64,000 bases of DNA from Bradyrhizobium sp. MOS002 (GTDB taxonomy: Bacteria; Pseudomonadota; Alphaproteobacteria; Rhizobiales; Xanthobacteraceae), in assembly GCF_003020115.1 (NCBI RefSeq), contig NZ_PYFX01000004.1:682001-746000 (forward strand). The letters are read 5' to 3'. Position 1 is the first letter of the stretch, and each line of letters opens with the position of its first letter. The notes beneath the pieces were generated by a model that saw only the letters and a list, made by a program, of their open reading frames with translations, ran no database searches and was not told where the DNA came from. The translations under genes were made by a program, and so were the position numbers. Below are positions 52,149-59,549 of this stretch, piece after piece.

Positions 52149-53507
52149 TCACCTGCTCCCGTCCGGCCCCATCACCAGGTCCGGCAGCGCGGTGGAGATC
52201 CCCGGCACGAAGCACAGCAGCAGCACCGCGACCATCATCAGCAGCACGAACGGCAGCGTGCCCCAGATCACCTCGCGCAAGGGGATGTCGGGCGCGACGT
52301 TGCGAATGACGAAGATGTTGAGGCCGACGGGTGGATGGATCAGCCCCATCTCCATCACGATCGTCATGACGACGCCGAACCAGATGATGTCGAAATTGGC
52401 GGCGCGTAAGGGCGGCAGGATGATCGGCGCGGTCATCAGGATGATCGAGACCGGCGGCAGGAAGAAGCCGAGCACGACGACCATGACGAGGATCGCGAAC
52501 AAAAGGCCCCAGCGCGGCAGATGCATCGCGACGACGGATTCGGCGGCAGATTGCGAGATGTGGAGATAGCTCATCACGTAGGAATAGAGCAGCGACATGC
52601 CGATGATCATCATCAGCATGGTCGATTCCCGGATCGTCGATTTCAGGATGGGGGCGAGGTCGCTCGGCCGCCACACGCTGTAGATCGCAGCGATCAATGC
52701 CAGCGCCAGGAGGCCGCCGAGGCCGGCGGTCTCCGACGGCGTCGCGTAGCCGCCATAGAGCGCGATCATGACGCCGGTGAGCAGCAGCACGAAGGGGATC
52801 ACGCGCGGCAGCACGCTGAAGCGCTCCGCGAGCGTGTACTCGTCGCGGGCGAGGATCGCAGCTTCCGGGCCGCCGTTCTTGTAGATCGCTTCGGCCGCGG
52901 CATATTCCTGGCGGAAGCGGATCACTGCGTAGACGCCGAACAGCGAGACCAGCAGCAGGCCGGGTCCGATGCCGGCGAGGAACAGCCGTCCCAGCGATTT
53001 TTCGGCGGCGACCGCAAACAGGATCATCGTGATCGACGGCGGCAGCAGAATGCCGAGCGTGCCGCCGGCGGCGATGATGCCGGCGGCAAAACCGCCGGAA
53101 TAGCCGCGCTTGCGCATCTCGGGGATGCCGGCCGAGCCGATTGCCGAGCAGGTCGCGGGCGATGAGCCCGCCATCGCCGCAAACAGTGCGCAGGCGAACA
53201 CGTTGGCGACCCCGAGGCCGCCGGGGACGCGGTGCAGCCAGGCGTGCAGAGCCGAGTAGAGATCCTGGCCCGCGCGCGACTTGCCGATCGCGGCGCCCTT
53301 CAGGATGAAGAGCGGGATCGACAGCAGCGTGATCGAGGCCATTTCCTCGTAGACGTTCTGCGTCACCGTATCGAGAGAGGCGGCGGGCATGTAGATGCCC
53401 ATGAACACGACCGCGACTGCGCCGAGCGCGAACGCGATCGGCATGCCCGAAAACATCACGACCAGCGTCGCGATTCCGTACGCGAGGCCGATACCGAAAA
53501 CGCTCAT
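52149..53507 (-). CDS. TRAP transporter large permease (DctM), second system
   Basis: 452 residues from the ATG at 53507. DctM helices: SITLLSIPLFILKGAAIGKSRAGQDLYSALHAWLHRVPGGLGVANVFACALFAAMAGSSPATCSAIGSAGIPEM and IHPPVGLNIFVIRN. It is longer than the first DctM because of an extended central loop (about residues 190-235). Its start overlaps the Q gene stop by 4 bp. Confidence 0.95.
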   Translation of the reverse strand: MSVFGIGLAYGIATLVVMFSGMPIAFALGAVAVVFMGIYMPAASLDTVTQNVYEEMASITLLSIPLFILKGAAIGKSRAGQDLYSALHAWLHRVPGGLGVANVFACALFAAMAGSSPATCSAIGSAGIPEMRKRGYSGGFAAGIIAAGGTLGILLPPSITMILFAVAAEKSLGRLFLAGIGPGLLLVSLFGVYAVIRFRQEYAAAEAIYKNGGPEAAILARDEYTLAERFSVLPRVIPFVLLLTGVMIALYGGYATPSETAGLGGLLALALIAAIYSVWRPSDLAPILKSTIRESTMLMMIIGMSLLYSYVMSYLHISQSAAESVVAMHLPRWGLLFAILVMVVVLGFFLPPVSIILMTAPIILPPLRAANFDIIWFGVVMTIVMEMGLIHPPVGLNIFVIRNVAPDIPLREVIWGTLPFVLLMMVAVLLLCFVPGISTALPDLVMGPDGSR

Positions 53508-54058
53508 GAACGCCTGGCTCCAGCGAAAGGCAGCGCAAGCTGCACGAGAATCTGGACGCAGAGCAGACTCATGCCAAACGCCATCAGCGAATAGGGGATG
53601 GCCAGCGGGGGCGACCACATCGAGTTCGAGACCTGGCCATCGACATAGGCTTCATGCGCCAGCGTCCAGGACTTCCAGGCGAAGAAAGCGCAGAACAGAA
53701 GCGTCACGGCATCGACCAGCCAGAGTCTGATCCGGTTCGCCAGCGGCGAGAGCAGGCCGACAAAGGCCTCGATGCCGATGTGACCGCGGTTCTGCTGCAC
53801 GTAGGCGGCGGTCATGAAGGTGGCGCCAACCAGCAGGAACACCGCCGCCTCGTCCTGCCAATAATTGGCGGCCTTGAACAAGGCGCGGCTGAGCACGCTG
53901 TAGCTCAGGATGGCGCAGGCGGCGATCAGCGCAATCGCTGCGAACACGACGATGATGCTGTTGAGGATGGCGAGACCGCGATCGATCGCCGCCGCAAGGC
54001 CGGTCCTTGCGGCGGCGTTTGCCTGGTCGTCACGATCCGGAAGCGGACCGTGGCTCAT
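53504..54058 (-). CDS. TRAP transporter small permease (DctQ), second system
   Basis: 184 residues. A polar N terminus, then four membrane helices (ILNSIIVVFAAIALIAACAILSYSVLSRALF; WQDEAAVFLLVGATFMTAAYVQQNRGHIGIEAFVG). It overlaps P upstream and M downstream by 4 bp each, a tightly coupled P-Q-M operon. Confidence 0.93.
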   Translation of the reverse strand: MSHGPLPDRDDQANAAARTGLAAAIDRGLAILNSIIVVFAAIALIAACAILSYSVLSRALFKAANYWQDEAAVFLLVGATFMTAAYVQQNRGHIGIEAFVGLLSPLANRIRLWLVDAVTLLFCAFFAWKSWTLAHEAYVDGQVSNSMWSPPLAIPYSLMAFGMSLLCVQILVQLALPFAGARRS

Positions 54059-55077
54059 GCGGCGACGTCGGTCGCGAGCTTGAGCAGGTTGGCCGAGGTC
54101 GCGGTCTTGGCGCCGTAGTCCTTCCAGGCGGTGTCGCGGGCGATGTCACGCCACTTTCCGACGGTCGCGGCATCGAGCGCGGAGACCTTGGCGCCGGCCT
54201 TCTCGTAGACCTTGGCGACCTCGACGTCGTCGTCCTGCGCGCCCTTGCGGCCGAAGGCTTCGAGCTCGGTGCCGACCGCGAGCAGGACGTCCTGCTGGTT
54301 CTTCGGCAGCTTGTCGAAGATCGCCTTCGACATCATCAGCGGCTCGAGCATGAACCAGTAGGACGCGCCTGCGCCCGAGGTCAGCGATTTCGCGACCTCT
54401 TCGAGACGGAACGAGATCAGGCTGGTCGAGGAGGTGATGCCGGCATCGCAGGCACCCGTCTGCATCGCTGCGTAGATTTCGTTCGAGGGCACCGACAGCA
54501 CCGAGGCGCCGGCGGTCTGGAGCACCATGTCCATCTCGCGCGAGCCGCCGCGCACCTTGAGACCCTTGGCATCTTCGGGGGCCACGATCGGCTTGGAGCG
54601 GCTGGCGACGCCGCCGGCCTGCCACACCCAGCTGAGCAGGATGATGCCCTTGTCGGCGAGGAAGTCGGTCAGCGCCTTGCCGACCGGTTCCTTCTTCCAG
54701 CGCATGCCCTGGTCGTAGGTGGTGACGAGGCCCGGCATCAGGCCGATATTGGTCTCCGGCAATTCGCCGCCGGCATAGGGCATCGGATAGAGGCTGATGT
54801 CGAGCGCGCCCTTCCGCATCGCGGAGAACTGCGCGTTGGTCTTGATCAGCGAAGAGTTCGGATAGATTTCGGCGGCAATGTCGCCATTGCTGCGCTTGGC
54901 GACTTCGGCGGCGAACATGCGGCAGAGCCGGTCGCGGAAATCGCCCTTGTCGACGGTGCCGCCGGGGAATTGATGCGAGATCTTCAGCGTGGTCGCGGCA
55001 TGCGCGGTGCCGGTGCCGAAACGGAGAATGGCGGGTGTGGCGACGGCGGTCGCGATCAGGTGGCGGCGCGTGAGCAT
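54055..55077 (-). CDS. TRAP transporter solute-binding protein (DctP), second system
   Basis: 340 residues from the ATG at 55077. Signal TRRHLIATAVATPAILRFGTGTAHA with a Tat-like Arg pair. DctP pattern: LKISHQFPGGTVDKGDFRDRLCRMFAAEVAKRSNGDIAAEIYPNSSL and EDAKGLKVRGGSREMDM with the substrate Arg. First gene of the second TRAP operon. No regulator is adjacent; the ligand is unknown. Confidence 0.94.
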   Translation of the reverse strand: MLTRRHLIATAVATPAILRFGTGTAHAATTLKISHQFPGGTVDKGDFRDRLCRMFAAEVAKRSNGDIAAEIYPNSSLIKTNAQFSAMRKGALDISLYPMPYAGGELPETNIGLMPGLVTTYDQGMRWKKEPVGKALTDFLADKGIILLSWVWQAGGVASRSKPIVAPEDAKGLKVRGGSREMDMVLQTAGASVLSVPSNEIYAAMQTGACDAGITSSTSLISFRLEEVAKSLTSGAGASYWFMLEPLMMSKAIFDKLPKNQQDVLLAVGTELEAFGRKGAQDDDVEVAKVYEKAGAKVSALDAATVGKWRDIARDTAWKDYGAKTATSANLLKLATDVAA

Positions 55078-55089
55078 GGTGTGATTCCC

Positions 55090-55125
55090 TTGGACGGTTC
55101 TTTGGACGGTTCTTTGGAGGGCTCT
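55090..55125. repeat. Triplicated 12-bp tandem repeat
   Basis: TTGGACGGTTCT twice, then TTGGAGGGCTCT, in the 5' untranslated region of the second dctP, 13-48 bp before its ATG. A related GGTCTTTGGAGACC palindrome follows at about 55146. It could be a regulator site or replication slippage. The rest of 55078-55410 shows no gene. Confidence 0.6.
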
Positions 55126-55410
55126 TGTTTGCCGTGATTTTGGATTGGTCTTTGGAGACCGTGCTGAGGCCCATCCTAGCCGGTCTTTCAGACAATGTTC
55201 TCTCATCTGATAGTTCGAGACCGAATGCCGCGGCAAGTGCCGGCCATGCTGCGTTGCACACTTCTGATTTTCTGCATCCGTCGAACGAAGGACGGCGGCG
55301 GGCGCCTGGAAATTTATCAGCCGCCGCGTAACAATGCCCAGTGGCAATCCGTCGAGATCAGATAGCGGCGTCCGTCGCTGACAAACATCATCTCGAAGGG
55401 AAGACCAGTC

Positions 55411-55653
55411 ATGACCATTCGTACCCGCATCGCGCTCGGCGTTTCGGCGGCCGTTCTCTCGCTCGGCCTCGCACTGTCGCCGGCCGCCTTTGCCCAAGAC
55501 AAGATGGGCAAGGATGACGGCATGATGAAAAAGGACACGATGTCCAAGGACGGCATGAAGAAGGACACCATGTCCAAGGACGACGGCATGAAGAAGGACA
55601 CGATGTCGAAGGACGGGATGAAGAAAGACGACGGGATGATGAAGAAGCACTGA
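55411..55653 (+). CDS. Pentapeptide MXKDX repeat protein, exported
   Basis: 80 residues: signal peptide (RIALGVSAAVLSLGLALSPAAFA), then ten or so KDxM/MKKD units (KMGKDDGMMKKDTMSKDGMKK and so on). This is the penta_MxKDx family (TIGR02953-like). The mature part is nearly all Met, Lys and Asp; metal binding or stress protection is a guess. The tandem repeats are near-identical at DNA level, so copy number may vary. Confidence 0.85.
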   Translation: MTIRTRIALGVSAAVLSLGLALSPAAFAQDKMGKDDGMMKKDTMSKDGMKKDTMSKDDGMKKDTMSKDGMKKDDGMMKKH

Positions 55654-55705
55654 TCTTCCATCGTCGAGGCGGCGCTTGCGACAGACAGACGCGCGCCAAA
55701 AATCC

Positions 55706-55730
55706 GGGGGCGGTCACGTAGACCGCCCCC
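55706..55730. terminator. Terminator hairpin between convergent genes
   Basis: GGGGGCGGTC (55706-55715) pairs with GACCGCCCCC (55721-55730). The T-rich end (TTTTTGG) is on the minus side, 60 bp after the DUF6481 gene; it also follows the MxKDx gene. Confidence 0.75.
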
Positions 55731-55792
55731 CAGAATATTGTTTCAGTCCAAATTCAATTGAACGTGACTTGCGAGCATTAGACTTGCGAACG

Positions 55793-56140
55793 TTACTTGC
55801 GCTTCGCCTTGCGGGCGGCGTAGCGGGCGTCTCGCTTGGCCTTTTGATCGGCCTCGGCTTCGGCCGCCTTCGCAACGGCTTCTTCGGCTTCGCGGGCGAT
55901 CCGCGCGGCCTCGAGCGCGGCAGCCTCTTCTTGGAGGCGCTTCTGCTCGGCCTTTTCCGTCTCGCGCGCAGCCTTTGCCTCGGCGCGCTTGGCCGCAAGG
56001 GCCTCGCGCTCCGCACGCTTCGCCACAACCGCGGGATCATCCGGCCCCGGCTGCGACTTGAATTTGTTCAAAAGGTTTTTGCGTGCTTCCTGTGCCGCCT
56101 TTTGTCGGTCGGAGAAGCCTGGTTCCCTAAATCCACTCAT
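55793..56140 (-). CDS. DUF6481 family protein
   Basis: 115 residues, nearly all Ala, Lys, Glu and Arg: MSGFREPGFSDRQKAAQEAR continues as a long charged helix (EREALAAKRAEAKAARETEKAEQKRLQEEAAALEAARIA). Coiled coil is expected. DUF6481 proteins are common in rhizobia, with unknown role. Cytoplasmic. Confidence 0.85.
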   Translation of the reverse strand: MSGFREPGFSDRQKAAQEARKNLLNKFKSQPGPDDPAVVAKRAEREALAAKRAEAKAARETEKAEQKRLQEEAAALEAARIAREAEEAVAKAAEAEADQKAKRDARYAARKAKRK

Positions 56141-56408
56141 CGGCGAACCTTGTCATCCTCGCTTTCGATCCTACATCACTGCGTGTTGGTACGTCGGCTG
56201 GGCATAGCGGGCGCCGCGCGACGCAGATGCGTGTACATCGGCGCGCGTCGTGATGCCACCTATAATCGCAGCCGATCAGGTAGACGAAAATCGCCGCCCC
56301 CGACGATCTCTCGTAGCCCCGAAAAACTGCCGAATTGTGATGCCCCTCATAAAGGGGCACCAGGGCGGCGCCTAGCGTCCCGCCCGGTATGAGCCGCGGA
56401 GCACGGGC

Positions 56409-56645
56409 ATGACGATCTCAAGACTGAGCCTGAAGGCGCTCGCAATCGCCGTCGCGGTGGCAGCCCTGGCCGGTGCCACGCTGCTCCTCGCCCGTCCGCA
56501 GCCGATCGAAAGTGCCGTCCTGGGCGCAGATTGGGAATGCACCCAGACGGCGTTTGTGCTCACGACCTGCGCACCGCGGGTTCAGCAGGCGATCCCGGCG
56601 GCCGAAACCTCGCGCAAGGAAGCGATCCGGCCGACCCGGGGGTAA
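56409..56645 (+). CDS. Small exported or anchored protein, 78 residues
   Basis: N-terminal hydrophobic segment (LKALAIAVAVAALAGATLLLA), then a short mature part with ADWECTQTAFVLTTCAPR, two Cys that may pair. The preceding 268 bp (56141-56408) show no gene. No family is recognised. Confidence 0.7.
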   Translation: MTISRLSLKALAIAVAVAALAGATLLLARPQPIESAVLGADWECTQTAFVLTTCAPRVQQAIPAAETSRKEAIRPTRG

Positions 56646-56720
56646 CCGGGGGAGCTTGGGCGGGATGTGACGCCACGCCGCAGAGGTGATAAAGCCCGTT
56701 CGCCCCGTGATCGGTCAGCC

Positions 56721-56957
56721 ATGTCCAAGTCCGAAGCCAAATCCGAGCCTAAGCCCAAACCGGCCGCTAAGTCCCAATTCCCTCCGAGACCTCAATCCGG
56801 TGACAACCGCCGCGGCGCCATCGCCGGCTTGATCATCGCGATCGTGATCCTCTGCGTCGGCTGGTGGCTCGCCCGCGATCTCACCTCCGCGAGCAAGATG
56901 CAGGACTGCCTGATGTCCGGGCGAAGCAACTGCAATGTGATCGAACCGGCCCGCTAG
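56721..56957 (+). CDS. Small single-span membrane protein, 78 residues
   Basis: ATG at 56721. A basic Lys/Pro-rich N terminus (KSEAKSEPKPKPAAKSQFPPRPQ), one helix (GAIAGLIIAIVILCVGWWLA), and a periplasmic tail with CLMSGRSNCNVIEPAR. Possibly linked to the preceding exported protein, 75 bp upstream. The function is unknown. Confidence 0.7.
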   Translation: MSKSEAKSEPKPKPAAKSQFPPRPQSGDNRRGAIAGLIIAIVILCVGWWLARDLTSASKMQDCLMSGRSNCNVIEPAR

Positions 56958-57141
56958 AAGCACTCCAGCGCGGCCCGCGCGGACGAAAAAATGTCGTGAT
57001 CTTAATCATTTGTAACGGGACTTGGCCGACCAAAGCAGGTCAGTCATGTCAGCCGGCATCAGCTCAGCGCGAGCCGAATCGTCTATCGCGCCAGGCGTCA
57101 CGGCCATTGACGGCAATCGAGAGAGTAGGGGGCAAGCACGC

Positions 57142-57942
57142 ATGAGTGCGTCCAGTCGCATCAAGATCATCATTCCATTGGTTTCGGCGATGTCGTTGCT
57201 CGCCATCCCGGCGCAGGCTCAGGAGGCCAGGCCGCCGAGAGACGCCGCGCAGCCATCGGCCGGACCAGGCGCCGGCGCGCCGCCTCAGAACATGCGCAAG
57301 GGTCCGCCGCCGCAGCAGGCTGCCCGGCCCGCACCACAGGCCGGCGGCCAGCCTCACGCTGGCGGTCCTGGTCATGCAGGTCCAGGTCCAAATCCCGCTC
57401 TCGCAGGTCCTGCGCCGCGCAACGCCGGCGGTCCGCCGCCCGGACGCAATTACGCCAGGGGTCCCGCACCGGCGCGCGATTGGGGCGGACACGCCTATCG
57501 CGGCCATCTCGCCTGGGATGGCGGACGGTGGCGCCACGAAGTCCACAACGGCCGCTCCGGCTGGTGGTGGGACGTGGGTGGCGCGCGGTATTATTATCCG
57601 CAGCGGATGGAGGGGCCCCCCGCCTACATCTCGGAGGATTATTATGACGACGTGCCGGTGGCCTATGCCCCGCCCGTCGCCTACGAACCACCGCCGCCTC
57701 CGCCGCCGGCCGATCCTGGCGCGAGCGCCCTTGGCGGCGCCATCGTCGGCGGCGTGCTGGGCGGCCTGATCTCGGGCAACGCCTCGGGGGCAGCCGCAGG
57801 TGCTGTGATCGGCGGTGCCACCGGGGCGATCGCCGGCGCCACGGCTGCTTCGCGCCCCGGCTACTATCTGGCCCAGGGCAACTGCTACTACCGCTATCCG
57901 AGCGGCCAGTATGTGCAGGCCGATCCCCGCGCGTGTTACTGA
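57142..57942 (+). CDS. Exported Pro/Gly-rich protein with glycine-zipper segment
   Basis: 266 residues from the ATG at 57142. Signal peptide (IKIIIPLVSAMSLLAIPAQA), a Pro/Gly/Ala-rich region (about 30-130), an RcnB/DUF-like block GWWWDVGGARYYYP, a poly-Pro stretch, then a glycine zipper (GGAIVGGVLGGLISGNASGAAAGAVIGGATGAIAGA) and a C-terminal YLAQGNCYYRYPSGQYVQADPRACY. The zipper suggests outer-membrane insertion. Function unknown. Confidence 0.82.
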   Translation: MSASSRIKIIIPLVSAMSLLAIPAQAQEARPPRDAAQPSAGPGAGAPPQNMRKGPPPQQAARPAPQAGGQPHAGGPGHAGPGPNPALAGPAPRNAGGPPPGRNYARGPAPARDWGGHAYRGHLAWDGGRWRHEVHNGRSGWWWDVGGARYYYPQRMEGPPAYISEDYYDDVPVAYAPPVAYEPPPPPPPADPGASALGGAIVGGVLGGLISGNASGAAAGAVIGGATGAIAGATAASRPGYYLAQGNCYYRYPSGQYVQADPRACY

Positions 57943-58049
57943 GCACTCCGGACGAGACCTGAAGCGGAGAGGCGGGCCAAGATCCCGCCTCTTTCGTTCT
58001 GGCGCTGGCCGTCAGCTGGCCGGGAATTGAAGGGGAATCGCCCCGCGCG

Positions 58050-58211
58050 TCAGGATACCAGCCAGCCGAAGAACGCGATCGCGGCCCAGACCAGGCCTGC
58101 GATCCAGGCCAGCATCACGATGCCGATGGTCGCAAGATATGCGATGCCGAGCGGGTCGGATCTTTCGCGTCGCGTCGGGACGGCAATTTCGGCTGCGGCT
58201 TCTTGTGTCAT
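58050..58211 (-). CDS. Small single-span membrane protein, 53 residues
   Basis: ATG at 58211 with GGGAGATG upstream. A polar N terminus (TQEAAAEIAVPTRRERSDPL) then one long hydrophobic region, IAYLATIGIVMLAWIAGLVW plus AAIAFFGWLV. Inner membrane, N terminus inside. The function is unknown. Confidence 0.65.
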   Translation of the reverse strand: MTQEAAAEIAVPTRRERSDPLGIAYLATIGIVMLAWIAGLVWAAIAFFGWLVS

Positions 58212-58456
58212 GACGGGAACATCTCCCATGCCTTCTCGCTCTCTTGGAGCGCTGAAGTCTGTTTAGCGGAGACGCCGGGCGCCGGCTGTGACGCACTTCA
58301 CAGATCGGAGCGCCTCAAGCCCACAATGGGTGCCGGTCGTTCGACAGATGCGTGAGCTGGATCGCGATGCAAATCCGCGAGGGCGGCATTAACCCCGCAA
58401 TCATACGGACGAAATTGCCACGCGCTTGTCCAGATCGTCCGGCTAGAATTGGCTTC

Positions 58457-58606
58457 ATGTGTACCAAGTACGATCCACAGCATGAAGCCGAGGCGGCAAT
58501 GAAGCGCGCCGTGGCAGCCGAAGGTCCCGACCGGCAACGTCTCATCGAGCTGGCTCTGGCCTGGCATCAACTCGCCCGCGATCGGCGCGAAGAGCGGACG
58601 GACTGA
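58457..58606 (+). CDS. Hypothetical helical protein, 49 residues
   Basis: MCTKYDPQHEAEAAMKRAVA continues EGPDRQRLIELALAWHQLARDRREER. Two charged helices, TPR-like in feel, as in small rhizobial proteins. No clear ribosome site. A terminator-type hairpin follows. Confidence 0.5.
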   Translation: MCTKYDPQHEAEAAMKRAVAAEGPDRQRLIELALAWHQLARDRREERTD

Positions 58607-58643
58607 GCCTACGCTCGTACGACAATATCCGTATTCACAGAAA

Positions 58644-58674
58644 AACCCCGTGCTCGGGGGACAAGCACGGGGTT
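58644..58674. terminator. Terminator hairpin
   Basis: AACCCCGTGCT (58644-58654) pairs with AGCACGGGGTT (58664-58674). The A run on its left gives a U-rich end on the minus strand; it also follows the 49-residue gene. Confidence 0.65.
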
Positions 58675-58805
58675 CTCGAGAGCCGATCGGGGCTGGCAGA
58701 TCGGCACCACTCGATGTCGAACGCGCCGATCGCAGGTTCGTTCCGCGCCCCCTCAATCCTTTCGTGCGAGATCATGGAGGCCGACCGGGCGAGGGGCTTA
58801 CCGAT

Positions 58806-58830
58806 GGAACGTCGGTTCCCCGCGGACGTT
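58806..58830 (+). promoter_or_regulatory. EcfG promoter
   Basis: GGAAC (58806-58810), 16-bp spacer, CGTT (58827-58830): an exact consensus match, 8 bp before the ATG of the 72-residue gene, so the mRNA start would be at or next to the ATG. Confidence 0.78.
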
Positions 58831-58838
58831 GAGCTGCT

Positions 58839-59057
58839 ATGACCGATACCGAGTTGCGCGCAGAGTCCTTCGAGATTGCCTGGAAATATCTCGACCAATC
58901 CGGCCTGCTTACCGGCGAGCGCAGGGACGCGGCCCGATTCATCCTGAACAGAATCGACCGCATGATGCGGGGTGGCGAACGGCGACGATTGCTGCTGTCC
59001 AACGCCGCGATCGACGCCTATCGGCTACGGCCCGTGCTCGTGACGCTCGACGCCTGA
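58839..59057 (+). CDS. Uncharacterised small protein, paralogue of 25453-25668
   Basis: 72 residues sharing the IAWKYLDQSGLL and GERRRLLLSNAAIDAY blocks with the 71-residue protein at 25453, with nearly the same spacing. Two helices and a basic GERRR turn, no membrane segment. The exact EcfG promoter 8 bp upstream makes it a general-stress gene by prediction. The ribosome site is weak, in keeping with a leaderless mRNA. Confidence 0.82.
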   Translation: MTDTELRAESFEIAWKYLDQSGLLTGERRDAARFILNRIDRMMRGGERRRLLLSNAAIDAYRLRPVLVTLDA

Positions 59058-59077
59058 CGCGAGGCGCCGAAACGCGG

Positions 59078-59154
59078 CGTTAAGACTCGTTCGGACGACG
59101 ATTTTCCGATCGCGATTCGTTTCGGGGAACGAAGCGGAGCAGGACCGTGAACAA
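59078..59154 (+). repeat. 77-bp dispersed element, copy 3
   Basis: Aligns with 30726-30802 and 31098-31174, same strand and length. The hairpin is TTCGTT (59116-59121), TCGGGG loop, AACGAA (59128-59133). It begins 20 bp after the 72-residue gene. Confidence 0.65.
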
Positions 59155-59183
59155 ACTCAAAGTCCGCGAAGGGACTTGCAGGC

Positions 59184-59411
59184 TCAGGCTGCTTCCGACT
59201 TCGGCACCGCGTCGGCATTGACCGAAAGCTTGACGACATCACCTTCGACGGCCCCCACATATTTCGTGTCGATGTAATGATGATGGTCCTTGTGACCTTC
59301 CGGGCTGTCCTTCCGCGTCAGCTTGATGCGGTTGCCCTCGACGCGGTCGACGGTGCCGACATGCGCGCCGTCCTTGCCGATGATCTTCATGTGCTCCCTG
59401 ATATCGCTCAT
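59184..59411 (-). CDS. DUF2171-like protein, 75 residues
   Basis: ATG at 59411 with AGGAGA upstream. A PRC-barrel-like small protein: MSDIREHMKIIGKDGAHVGT, then VDRVEGNRIKLTRKDSPEGHKDHHHYIDTKYVGAVEGDVVKLS. The family (DUF2171) is stress-linked in Rhizobiales. The three His in a row could bind metal. An EcfG-like site lies upstream. Confidence 0.85.
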   Translation of the reverse strand: MSDIREHMKIIGKDGAHVGTVDRVEGNRIKLTRKDSPEGHKDHHHYIDTKYVGAVEGDVVKLSVNADAVPKSEAA

Positions 59412-59433
59412 GATGTTCTCCTTGTGCAGTGTC

Positions 59434-59458
59434 AACGGCGAGGACTGGTCTTCGTTGC
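59434..59458 (-). promoter_or_regulatory. EcfG-like promoter of the DUF2171 gene
   Basis: On the minus strand GCAAC (59458-59454), 16-bp spacer, CGTT (59437-59434), one base off consensus, 22 bp before the DUF2171 start. Confidence 0.5.
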
Positions 59459-59481
59459 AAGGATGAGCGAGACCGACTGTT

Positions 59482-59506
59482 GGAGCCAATGCGTTCGCCG
59501 AACGTT
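59482..59506 (+). promoter_or_regulatory. EcfG-like promoter of the PLP-like gene
   Basis: GGAGC (59482-59486), 16-bp spacer, CGTT (59503-59506), one base off consensus, 43 bp before the ATG at 59550. It is divergent from the site at 59434-59458. Confidence 0.45.
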
Positions 59507-59549
59507 GAAAGGCAGTCGCAATTGCCAAGACCATCCTCATCAGATCCGC

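Noticed and set aside
55500..55650. Short tandem repeats as a CRISPR-like array
   Set aside because: The repeats are in frame and encode the MxKDx pentapeptides; there are no unique spacers. No CRISPR array was found elsewhere.
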